DNA of 64,000 bases, taken from contig NW_006920410.1 of the NCBI RefSeq assembly GCF_000344685.1, forward strand, positions 1,264,414 through 1,328,413. Reading direction: 5' to 3'. This DNA is from Gloeophyllum trabeum ATCC 11539 (lineage: Eukaryota; Basidiomycota; Agaricomycetes; Gloeophyllales; Gloeophyllaceae). This document shows positions 1-10,211 of this stretch, one piece after another (positions within the stretch are counted from its first letter, which is position 1; each line of letters starts with the position of its first letter). Position numbers and translations under genes: made by a program. Below the pieces are notes generated by a model, which saw only the letters and a program-made list of their open reading frames with translations, did no database searches and had not been told where the DNA came from.

Positions 1-23
1 CTGCCGTAACCACCCTCAAAGGA

Positions 24-29
24 TATAAA
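24..29 (+). promoter_or_regulatory. TATA-like box of the sphingomyelinase-like gene
   Basis: TATAAA lies 55 bp upstream of the ATG at 79, a normal core-promoter distance for fungi. It is inferred from sequence and spacing only. Confidence 0.45.
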
Positions 30-78
30 CAACGCACTTCATGAGAAGGCAGAGTGCTGCCCCGGAACTGAGCAGCAA

Positions 79-3000
79 ATGGCATTGATGACCCTCCTTC
101 GTAGTCTTGTAGGCGTCTCCCTGGTCTTGACAGCAGCTAATGCGGCTTCGCAGAGTTACGTCGGACTTATCCAGCCTTCGACGTATGCGCCTCCAGGAGC
201 CTTTCCGACTTCGCTCTATTCGAGCTATTATAACGTGCCCACGGCCACTGTATCCCAGGTTCAGCCTGTAATTTCAGATCCTGTCACGGTACAGCTCAGT
301 CTCCGCCGGTGATATTTGTTGAGAACGACCTAATCATTCCACCGTTAGCATGAGATATATCCTTTCAACCTGACGGATCCCAACACCATTCCAAATGTAT
401 GGTTTTATCTATCTGATATCATTGATATTCACGCCTATGCCCCAAGAATGACACAGTAGACCCTCACCTGCTTCCTCCACCGGCTACATCCTCGGCTCTT
501 GTCACACATGCAATCGCTCAACTCGCCTCCATAGCTGCTAATCCTGTCTTCGGGGATAACACTTGCGCAAGATGTCAAGCAGGACTTGAAGTAGCCAAGT
601 TCGCTGTTTTGGCAGCTCCGGAAATCGGGCCTGATTTGGCCGTCGCCGCTTGCCAATATTTTGACTTTGACTCGGAATGCCAACTGACATACATGTTGAA
701 CAACCTGGGAGGAGTCGTTACGCAGCTCCTAGCCTTCGCTGATGTTGGAGGTTATGACGGGCAGGTAAAGTCGGAGCCAATGAAACTGATTGACTGGTCG
801 ATCTAAGCTGGTATGCAGGCTATATGCGCCAATTTCCTCGGCTCGTGCGACATGCCACTGACAACACCTCTAAATTCGACCGAGTGGTTCGCTAAGCCCA
901 AGCCCGACCCTCTCCCTACCCCTAGGCAGCCTACCGGCGAGAGACTCAAGGTCTTGCATATCTCAGACGCGCATATCGACCCTCGTAAGAGTTTTTGTGC
1001 GGCGGGTAACACGTGATTCAATTGACAGTATGATCCAGGATATACCACAGGCGCCGAGTCTAATTGCAGCGACTATCTTTGCTGCCGTCCTAACGTGTAC
1101 AGCAATGACGGCCCTGGTACTATAACCGTTCCTGCGCCCCGTTACGGTGCATACTACTGGTACGGTTGCCGTCTGAGACCAATCTCATGCAGTGAACTCT
1201 ACCATGCTTTAGCGACTCCCCTTATGCCCTAATTACGGCTGCTTTGGAGTCAATCCCTGTGCTAGCTGGAACCCAGGAGACTGGCTTCGACTGGACCATT
1301 TTCACTGGAGACTTGGTCAGCCATGATCCTGATTATCAGTTGCAAAGGTCTGTTTCCCGAGACCTCGGAAATTGAAGACTGACAGGTCAATCAGGTCTTA
1401 CATTATGTACACCGAAGTAAACATCTACCATCTGTCCCTCAATACCGCTTTACGAAATTTTCGGTCTTAGACTGTTCTATACGACCTGTTCAAGCGGCTC
1501 CTGGGTTCCGGTCCTGTCTATCCGTCACTTGGAAACCACGATACACACAATGAGTGAGTCCTATGCAAGGACTCCTGCGCCGTTCTCTGATACAAGAGCA
1601 ATTTCAGAGCGCAAGATGCCCCTTACTCACTCGGTGGATACCTTGCCGAACAGTTTAGCTGGTAAACCGGCCACTCCATCAGTCTACTGCGTCACTCAAT
1701 ACTTGTCTGATCACATACACAGGAATTATGATCACGTCTCCTCGCTCTGGGAGTATGAAGGATGGATCAATGAAACTGTTGCTAACTATGCTCGGACGCA
1801 TTATGCTGCATACATGGTCAGACGCACTGATGGTCTACGTATTATCACCCTCAATACCGACTTCTGTAAGGCGCTCGCCCGTCTAGTGCCCTTTCACTGC
1901 TGACAGATTCCCGCAGGGTATCGGTAAGGGTATCGAGATTCTCAAATCTTCGTAAGAATTGAGGCGGGCACGACCTTGTAGCGCTAACTACTTCAATTAC
2001 ATCAACATGACAAACCCGGACCCCTATGGAATGCTGAGATTTGTCACTGACGAGCTGCAAGACGCTGAAGACGCAGGAGACAGGGGTAGGTTGCTGTCCC
2101 AGTAGGCATGTCCAAACTCACCGATTCTGATAGTCTGGATCATCGGACATGTCTTACCGGGATGGGATGGCACGAACGCGTTGTACAACCCCACAGATCT
2201 TTGTACGCTTGGTCTATAAGGTTCAGCAACGTCTCTGAGTACTGACCTACGTTCATTCTAGTCTACCAGATGTAAGTCCACCATCCTCACGAGATTCCAC
2301 CCTCTGCTTACCTTAGGCTGACTTAGCATCGACCGCTATTCGCCGCACGTTATCGCAAGTGAGTGCACCACTTCTCTCTGCAGTTGTTTTTCAGAACTTC
2401 CCAATATCAGACGTATTCTTCGGGCACTCACACGAGGATGAGTTATCGGTAAGTGCTCTGAACTAAGGTGCGTTCCGACCCTGGATAATATGACGTGGCA
2501 TCAGATCTACTATACAAATAATGGTACAAATATGAGTGCAGCAACAGCTCTCACCCCCACATGGGTGAGAGACCTACTACGTCTTTCGTCATATATATGC
2601 CTGTAGCTGTTTGTGCAGGTATGCCCGTCAATCACACCACTCACCAACCTCAACTCCGGGTTCCGTATCTACGAAGTGGATTCTGGAGTGAGTACTGCTT
2701 AGATTGGCCCGCTTCGACTTGACCTGAACACTGCTATAGACTTTCGACATCCTGGATGCTCATACGTAAGTGCCAATAATTGCCGAGCCTCGCCCTATTG
2801 AGACCCTTATCCAGTTATTGGGCGGACGTCAATACATTCGCCGAGCTCGATAACCAGACGGAATATGGTCCGGCTTATCGTTATGAATACAACACCCGTG
2901 AAACTTATGGCGCCAACATAACATGGGGTCTCAATGATCCGCTCAACGCAACTTGGTGGCACCTCGTTACAGAAGGTACGTCTTTGCTCTAGATCTCCCC

Positions 3001-3269
3001 ATTATCTCGTTGTGGAGAATGATGTGGCCCGCAATAAGCAATGGAGGCTGAGCCGTCTCTGGTATCGGTAAGTAACATATTTCGCTCCACCTGCAGATTC
3101 TCGCTCTTATTTCCCTGTGCAGACCTTCAACACCTACGAGGGAAAGAGCTCCGTTCGCACTCAACCCTGCACCGGTGAATGTGCGACCGCCAAGATTTGC
3201 TACATGCGAAGCGGTTCTGCTAGTTTGGCTGCTCAGAACTGTCCATCTGGATACGGGTCTGTGCAGTAG
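79..3269 (+). CDS. Secreted acid sphingomyelinase-like phosphodiesterase
   Basis: A multi-exon gene for a secreted metallophosphoesterase of the acid sphingomyelinase family, expected to cleave sphingomyelin or related phosphodiesters outside the cell or in the vacuole. The ATG opens a hydrophobic signal peptide (LLRSLVGVSLVLTAANA). A saposin-B-like, cysteine-paired segment follows (NTCARCQAGLEVAKF, about 560-850). The metal-binding blocks come in family order: HISDAHIDP (about 957), TGDLVSHD (about 1307), LGNHD (about 1530), GHVLPGWDG (about 2150) and FFGHSHEDE (about 2420). All are intact, so the enzyme looks active. More than ten short introns interrupt it. The stop follows CPSGYGSVQ. It converges on the M35 protease gene, with 125 bp between the stops. 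The substrate is inferred from the family. Confidence 0.88.
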
Positions 3270-3394
3270 TGGATTGCTGCGTCTCATCATATGGAAGTTG
3301 AAGGATGTCTCGGGTGTGTTGTCTGGTTAATGTGCATGCAGAGGCGGACCCTTGTTCCATTTGATCTTACTTTCTATAACAATGCAATGTACAG

Positions 3395-4727
3395 TTAAGA
3401 CAGAGAGGGGTTGTTCTCTGCGAAGTATTCGTGAGAATCAGCGTTCATGATTGCCTCGCTGGGGTCGCTCTTCGCCAGCGACTTGGCCGAAGACTGGCCA
3501 TAAACATAATCCTGGGTGCCGCCGTTTTGGGTGAAGTGGGATGACTCGTGAACGAGGGTTCCGCCCTGCGGGACAGAGTTATCAGTTGTGCATATCTGCA
3601 GTCGGTAAGTATGTACTAACCTTCGAATCTGTACCCGTAACAGGGGCATCCCAGAAAGCGCCGCAAAGAGTTATGTAGCCGAAGTCGTCGGGATAGACGT
3701 ACGCGTAGGTGCCTGAGTCAGTGCAGGTGCAGTCGTAAGTGAAGGAAGAGTAGTCATTGCCGTTCAAGTTGTTGAAGTGGGTCTGGACCGTGGAGTGACG
3801 AGAGGAAGTGTAGGTGCCGAACCAGGTGGTGTACCGGGTGGTAGACGAGGTGTGGGACTTCAGGTAGCTAATACACGACGCTTTATCAGCAGCTGTCGTT
3901 ATACTAGAAATGTAAACAGGCGTACGAGAGTGCATTGGCAACGTATGTCTGAGCGGCAGGGGCAGCGGAGACGAGAGCGCTCTTCTGAGAAGATGAGCAA
4001 CCGTTGTAGCTTTCCCTCTTGCCGAACCTCGAGGCCGGCGTAGGGCTGACGCGAGCCTTGACGAGCTTGCCAGACAAAGACAGCGTGTGCACATCCTCAT
4101 GGTTGGCGTACAGAACGTCGCCGACGACACCGTCGTCATCGACATGGTAGAACACGTTGCGAGCTTCGAATGAGTAACGACCTTCACCCGGGGTCGTAAA
4201 GTTGTACGCAGACGAGACTAAGGGGTATTCCGGTGAGATTTGAGGTACATAAAGCTGATGAATGATCGACGTACTATCGTGCTCGACTTCGATAGACTTC
4301 CCGGCTTCAAGTACGGTGTATGCGCCGAGCTCGGCGGCCTTCGCAGGAACATATTTGGCCTGAGAGTGTACAATCCAAAGTCAATGGAAGACGGGAGGAG
4401 CGACTCTCGTAATTACTAACTTTAACTCCGATGAACTGAGGGGTCTCCCCTGCTTCGGTGGTGATCCTGAACGTGTCCGTCGGGATCCTGGACAGCGGGC
4501 TGTAGGGGTCGTTAAGGAGCTTGAGCGTCTCGTCACCGGTGTTGGTGATGGTCGCGGTGACTTTCAAATTGTCCACGCCATCGACGGTGTCGGGACCTAC
4601 CAAGAGTCAATGGGGGCACCAAGCAAACATACAGATGTTGCCTACCAGAAACCTTGACCGAGATGTCGCGCAAGGCGGAGGCGGAGAGCGTGCCAAAGGC
4701 GACAGCCAGGAGGGCCGAGGATAACAT
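3395..4727 (-). CDS. Secreted M35 (deuterolysin/peptidyl-Lys) metalloendopeptidase
   Basis: A secreted zinc protease of family M35 (aspzincin), close to peptidyl-Lys metalloendopeptidases of mushrooms. The ATG at 4727 starts a signal peptide (MLSSALLAVAFGTLSASA); a prepro region with an immunoglobulin-like fold (VTATITNTGDETLKLLNDP) precedes the catalytic domain. The catalytic part has RYTTWFGTY, YVYPDDFGYITLCGAFW, the zinc helix HESSHF (HExxH) and the C-terminal block with the third ligand Asp (MNADSHEYFAEN). Introns lie near 4597-4648 and 4370-4430. A 58-nt intron (3868-3925) joins two frames so that the family motif SYLKSHTSS is rebuilt. A last intron lies near 3570-3620. Lys-type specificity is inferred from overall resemblance. 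Confidence 0.9.
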
Positions 4728-4807
4728 GGTCTGGTTGCGCAACTGCTAAGCCTTTAACCCCGAGACTGTAGCCACGGCTGCTCGGTCGACTCTGACTGTA
4801 GGCCGCC

Positions 4808-4813
4808 TTTATA
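4808..4813 (-). promoter_or_regulatory. TATA box of the M35 protease gene
   Basis: Read on the minus strand this is GGTATAAAGG. It lies about 80 bp upstream of the ATG at 4727. Spacing and motif fit a fungal core promoter. Confidence 0.5.
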
Positions 4814-6119
4814 CCCAGATTCAAGAAGGGCGGGCCCGGCAACGGTACGACATCATTGACCATGCTGGTAGAATAAAGATAAGATTCGTTCCACAGGGTA
4901 TGAGCATGGCGTGATGCGCCAAGGTCTTCGAGAAGGCAGCACAGGCAACAGAGGAGAGCTCACGTTCGCGTCATGTTTTCCCGATGGAGACCGGACGCCG
5001 GTTCGTCGCTCGTGTTCCATGTCAAGTTACAAAGGCGACGGTATGGTACCAGCAAGGCCAAGAGATCCTCGCGAGAATGATAGTCGGGATTCGGTGGCGC
5101 AGAATCAGACTCCATCATGTCCAGCAGAGGCCGGTGACGATCGAGGCCGTGAGCTGTGCTGGTTGATAGTCATGAGCATCCGCGTCATCCGGGCATACTT
5201 GCATGAAAATTAAGCTATTCGCATCAAATCTGAGGCAAGCGCACATGACAATGCAGTATGTACGTTGCAGTCAAGATAACGGGACGGGCCTTGACATATC
5301 GTGCGCAATGGAAGACAACAGGCAAGGACAGAAAACACGGAGGGATGGAGGAATCGACCGCATGCTGCGTGGCCTACAGCCGTTCAGGAGGTCTGGAGTG
5401 ATTACTTATGATGAGTCCAAGATGAGTCGCTGCTAGCGTCTCCTATGCAAGGATTGAAGTCGAAGCAGTGAGAGCGTCACTGACGGTCGACGCCACTCAG
5501 CCGGAAACAAAAGACGCGAAGAGCAGAGCAAGGATGAGTGGTATAAATCCGGCAAAGGGAAGGTCTACGTTGTGAGGTCTATTTATATAGGAAGGACGAT
5601 GAGTACCCTACCAGTCGTACAAGTGGGTCCTTTGCCAATGCTATCGAGCAAGCTTTGTGTCGACGCGATCGCGCGAAGGCGGCGCCGGCGAAGTGGTCAT
5701 CGTTCAATAGGCAGGGTTACGCACAACAGGAGAGCCGTCTGACAGATCTTAGGAAACAAATGACAAACTTCGAATGGCCGTGGATACTCAAGCTGAAAAC
5801 AAAACAAACAGATAGATGTATCTGCCAGAGGAGTGACTGTCCCGCGTAGTGCTCAGAGATCTAGACCTGTTCATCGACAGTCCTCCCAGACTCCTTCCAC
5901 GATCAAGTCCTTCCCCGACCTATCTTCATCTTTGCAAGTGGCGCTAGGCAGCAAATGCAAGAACGAGTATTGCTGGATGCTGGAACAAGCACTCCTCGCT
6001 TTCAGTCTGAACTGGGCGGCTGACAGTCCGTGTCTGCATAGGTGCTGGGGCTGAGCTCAACTGCCAAGTCCTCGTTGCGTACCGCTCTTTTCCCATCTGG
6101 ACGAGTTCCGCTACAGATC
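4814..6119. other. Intergenic region, divergent promoters
   Basis: About 1.3 kb between the divergently transcribed protease and arrestin genes. It contains only short ORFs without recognisable motifs. TATA-like stretches occur near 5541 and 5580, and may serve a transcript leading to the arrestin gene with a long 5' UTR. I see no supported gene. Confidence 0.5.
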
Positions 6120-9042
6120 ATGTCGACTTCCAGGAGCTCAGCCGGCTTAGGACTGGACTTGGGAGATGGATCCGATACCGGCGGAACGGTGTTGTCAGGC
6201 GCTATTGCTCCTTCGACCACTTCGTCTCACGCAACAAGTACCAGGTCCAGTACCGTGCGCTTTCGCGCGAACGAAGGGAACCCACACAAGAAAAATGGGA
6301 CTAATACTGCGTTATGCGCCGAGGCCATTCAAGACGCAGGTGCCCTGGGTATGCGCTCTATGCGTAGTATGCGAGGACTTCTACTTGCCGAAGTTGGCGC
6401 CTCTATGGTCGAATTCAATACTCCGAACAGCGGATCTGGATTTAGGGAAGGGCTACGTATCGCACCCGAAGTCCTCACACCGGGGGGCGGCACCAGAGTA
6501 CAACGGAGTCGACATCTGTCCTTGAACGAGGGAAGGCTTACCAGACAACCCACTCTGCTTAGTGTCGGCTGTTCTCCCGCAACGAATGCTGCCGAGCTTA
6601 AGTATCTCTTGGGGAATTCTAATACAAAGCTGAAGGCCAAGGCGAAATTAGGACCATCTCCTGGATCTGCTTCTACTCTCGGTTCTACTAGTGATGGTCC
6701 TAAAATCTACCTGGAACAAGCTAAAGCGCGGGCAAGAGTGGAACTTGACATCATTCTCAGCAACGATACCTGCGTTCAGGGAGGGGTATTGAAGGGACAG
6801 GTCAATTTATGCATCAGGAAACGGTCCAAGAAAGAGGCCCCTATTCTTCTCTCGGATGTGAAACTCAGGATCGTCGGCTTCGAGTGTATCCAGAATCGTG
6901 ACGGAAGACATATCTTCTATCAATATGCTGTTGCGTTGAACGCTGTCGCTCCTGCTTTATCACCGATATATGTGTCCGGGCCAGATACGGAAGGCTACAT
7001 GGAAGCGAAAGAGGGGCTTCATCGAGTGCCATTTGCCGTGACACTGCCTATAGAAAGTGAATATGGATCTCCTAAAGGTGTCCTTACCCTTCCATCCGGC
7101 GTGGCCGTACGTTACATAGTCATGAGGTAAGCTCCAGGACTTTTGCTTTCAGTACTTACTTACTCGCCCGACTTTTTCATCAGCTCAGCGAGAGTCAAGG
7201 ACACGAAATCTGGGAAGCAATCAATTGCACACTTCTACAGGCAGTGCGAAATATGGCCAAGGCTGGACCCGTCTGCGATCCTGCTCTCTGCGCCTCGGCC
7301 TATACAGAGCACGATAGCAGCGCCTCTTTTCATGGGGGGCTCCGGTCGTGTGAAACTGAATGCAGTTTTGCATCGTCTCCATTGGGTGTCGGGTCAGCGC
7401 TGCTATGCAACCATTAATATTTCCAATAATTCCAAGAAGACCATTCGAAGTGTGACCTTGGCTCTTATTCGGACCACGACGATCTTCAAGCCTAACCCTG
7501 CTCTGGATGCGAACCCTAGATATTCGGACCCTGATGCATGTCAGACGTCCACAATCCGAAAGGAGGTGGCCACATCCACGCTCGAAATGGGACAGCAGAG
7601 CTCGAAAGGACACGCTAGCGCGAAAGGGTGGTGGACTGGCGTGGGACCAAATACTCACCTCGAATTTCAGCACTTTATACAGATACCTGTGAGTGAGTGT
7701 TGTGATCTTAGCCGCCAACCGTTGCTCACCGAAAGGCAAGCCTGATGCAGTAACGGTCATGCGCGGCCGACTCCTCGAAGTGGAGTATACATTGCGCGTG
7801 AGCGCTTCAGCCGGTTCGCTCACGTCGGATATCCAGGTCATTGTGCCCCTGCGCATAGTCAACTTCATGTCCATCGATCCACCACCAAGTTCCTATGCGC
7901 CGTCTAACATTTCCGACTCCAGCGCGGTATCACGTCGATCGAGTGGCGTCGCGCAGCTCGTTCCCGACCTTGGAAAGGGAGTGATAGATTACTCGTTCTA
8001 CGCAGAGAGTAATTCTGAAGCCGATCGCAACGTTCCCAGGGACACCGCGACACAACACGACGACCCCTCCAGCGCGACTATGTCTGATTCTTCGGGCCCA
8101 TCCCGCCTTCAGAACCCTCATTCCTTGATCAGCACCCGTAGCAATACGGAAGACGGAATTGGAGAAGAGCAAGAAATGCCTGAAGGTGAACTGGATGGTC
8201 CAGAATCCCTCATGGACCAAGTGGAGGCAGAGCTGGGGAACATGCGGCTATTCCATGCCAGCCTGGGCGACAACGACGACGACGAGATGGTACGATCAGT
8301 GGTTGGATCAGCCAGGCTGGATGTCAACGATAATGGCGTATTCGATCCCGTGCCTTTCAGTCTTACGCCACAGCTTACTCTGGGTTTACCGCCAGAGCCC
8401 GTACGCTTCTATCACCGACGTGAGCCCACCGAAGGAGGCCAAGTCGATATGGCTGATACGCAGGGAGAGCATGTGCACGCTGTGTCGCGAACTCGGAGCA
8501 AGACCGTCTCAGAGATACCTCGGCCAGCATACGGAGCTAGAAATCCGTCATCATTTGCTGAACAGGTCCAGGTTAAACTTCTGTCCACAAGACTAGCTGA
8601 ATCTGCTGACATGTCCATGTCTTCGAGAGCCGGTTCCACCTCGACGAACCTATCGCGGGATCCCACTATCGAACCGCCGGCCGATACCCACAACCATGAA
8701 GAAGATCAGTCTGATGCAATGCGATCGCATGCGCGTGAGGACATCACCCATTTACGACGGTGTCTTCCTGCCTCTCAGCACGGTGTGGGTCATCATACAC
8801 ACTACGCTAGCGAGGAAGCCCTCGCCGGTCGCGCTAGCCTAGGTAAAGGGGCAGCCGTTTCCGCGTCGCAATCTAGTCCAGCATTGACGGTGCCTCGACC
8901 TGTAGCCCGCGACAAGCCTAATGGTGACTGCGTAGGCCGGCCAACTGCATTCAGAGCGACTGCTGGTACCAAGGGCGGATCATCCGTGCGCGCTAGGATC
9001 GCCGAGCTAGAGCGAAGAACCAACGGGCTCCATCAGGCCTGA
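6120..9042 (+). CDS. Alpha-arrestin family protein
   Basis: A three-exon gene for a protein of 937 residues. Introns are 7127-7183 and 7689-7740, both rejoining frames cleanly. The start is the first in-frame ATG, at 6120; upstream in-frame codons are not ATG. A disordered, Ser-rich N-terminus of about 210 residues precedes an arrestin-N region (ARARVELDIILSNDTCVQGG onward, about residue 200) and an arrestin-C region ending with VIVPLRIVNFMSIDPP. A long disordered acidic/Ser-rich tail follows, ending in a short helix (RIAELERRTNGLHQA). Fungal alpha-arrestins are adaptors that bring Rsp5-type ubiquitin ligases to plasma-membrane transporters. I do not see a perfect PPxY motif (PPSSY is the nearest), so ligase binding is uncertain. 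Confidence 0.8.
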
Positions 9043-9162
9043 TGATCCACATGCATCTCTTCTGTACATGTATACTGAGAGGGAAGATATTAGACAGGAT
9101 TCAGGTACTAGAGGTAGCGTGCTGAATGGTTGTTCGTCCGCACATGTGTCATTGTACAGTTA

Positions 9163-9191
9163 CAGTGGCCGCAAAAAATATCCGGACACCG
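9163..9191 (+). repeat. Left terminal inverted repeat of the Tc1/mariner-like element
   Basis: The outer 29 bases match the right end with one clear mismatch (A versus G at the 16th base). The TA duplication precedes them at 9161-9162. Confidence 0.8.
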
Positions 9192-9995
9192 GCATTTGAG
9201 GATGGAAATTTTCTTCGGCGGGAAGGACTGCGACTCCTGTAAAGCTGAATGCGGGTTTATTAAAGGGTCAGAGGGTTTCTGTAACGCACATACCGGAAGG
9301 GGGCATATACAGCCTAATAAGGGAGATATGGGTGAATCAAGACATGGTCAGTGGAACACTCTGAAGAATCCTGGATACCAGCATGACAAGATGGGTGCTA
9401 GTTGAAACTATGCCTGCAATGCATAGTCTAATAGTCTACCTGAATGCTGCTGTAGCTATCAGGTCAAAGGGTATCCTGGTTGCTTCACAATAAATTCCCC
9501 AAAAATATTCCATAAAACCAGCAGTTGTAGTTTTCTGTATTCAGGCAAGCCAGCATCGAGTCCCCTTGGCCCCAGCTGATGTGATTTAATATCTCTCACG
9601 AGTGTGGATGACAATGGCTGGGTCATTGACTGCTCCCAGGGCCAATAAAGGCAGATTCACATTTTCACCCCTGAAATGATACATGTTTTCTATGAATTTT
9701 AGGGGATGCTAGTCATGCCCCACCCAGGATCCCTGGCTTGTATTCAGACCTTTTGATCATGGTATTCCAGCAGTAATATTGGATTGACTAGAAATTGTCT
9801 GGATCATGTTCTGTATACTGATCTTTCGAGGCCAAGGTCATGATGACCTGCCATTATGCATAAGTACCAGATATGGGAGTTATACACCGCATTAGGGTGC
9901 ACACCAGGGAGTGCGAGAGGAGGTCTACAGAACCCCTTATGAGCTTCACTTGAGACCAAGGTCTTCCCTCTGTACAGAATTTTCTTACCAGAGAC

Positions 9996-10024
9996 CGCTG
10001 TCCGGATACTTTTTGCGGCCACTG
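9996..10024 (-). repeat. Right terminal inverted repeat of the Tc1/mariner-like element
   Basis: Inverted copy of 9163-9191, followed by TA at 10025-10026. Confidence 0.8.
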
Positions 10025-10059
10025 TATTGCATTTGCCATTCCCCCGGGGTCCGGGCCGT

Positions 10060-10077
10060 GACGCGACGCGTCGCGTC
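10060..10077. promoter_or_regulatory. Perfect 18-bp palindrome with MluI-box core upstream of the F-box gene
   Basis: GACGCGACGCGTCGCGTC equals its own reverse complement. Its core ACGCGT is the MCB (MBF) consensus of fungal G1/S promoters. It lies about 135 bp upstream of the F-box ATG, and CCGTGA/TCACGG arms flank it (10056-10061 and 10084-10089). Binding is inferred. Confidence 0.45.
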
Positions 10078-10211
10078 GCGTATTCACGGTCACGGGGTTT
10101 GCCGCCGTGCCACCTCATTCAGGGGCTATTCCAACCCCTAGTCGACTGCTAAATTCACTAAGTAGTCCTCGCCATCTTACCCGTTCTTCACCGGAGATTT
10201 CGTATTGGATC

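Larger units (their letters stand above)
9163..10024. mobile_element. Non-autonomous Tc1/mariner-like element, 862 bp
   Basis: The two ends are inverted copies. The left end begins CAGTGGCCGCAAAAAATATC at 9163. The reverse complement of the right end begins CAGTGGCCGCAAAAAGTATC at 10024. Both are flanked by TA, as expected for the TA target duplication of Tc1/mariner/pogo elements. Weaker similarity continues inward for roughly 150 bp (GGGTTTCTGTA against GGGGTTCTGTA; the CCTAAT blocks), suggesting long degenerate terminal repeats. No transposase reading frame is present. It sits in the intergenic region between the arrestin and F-box genes. Confidence 0.8.

Noticed and set aside
5203..5436. 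77-codon ORF between protease and arrestin
   Set aside because: Charged low-information sequence, no motif, no supported splicing.
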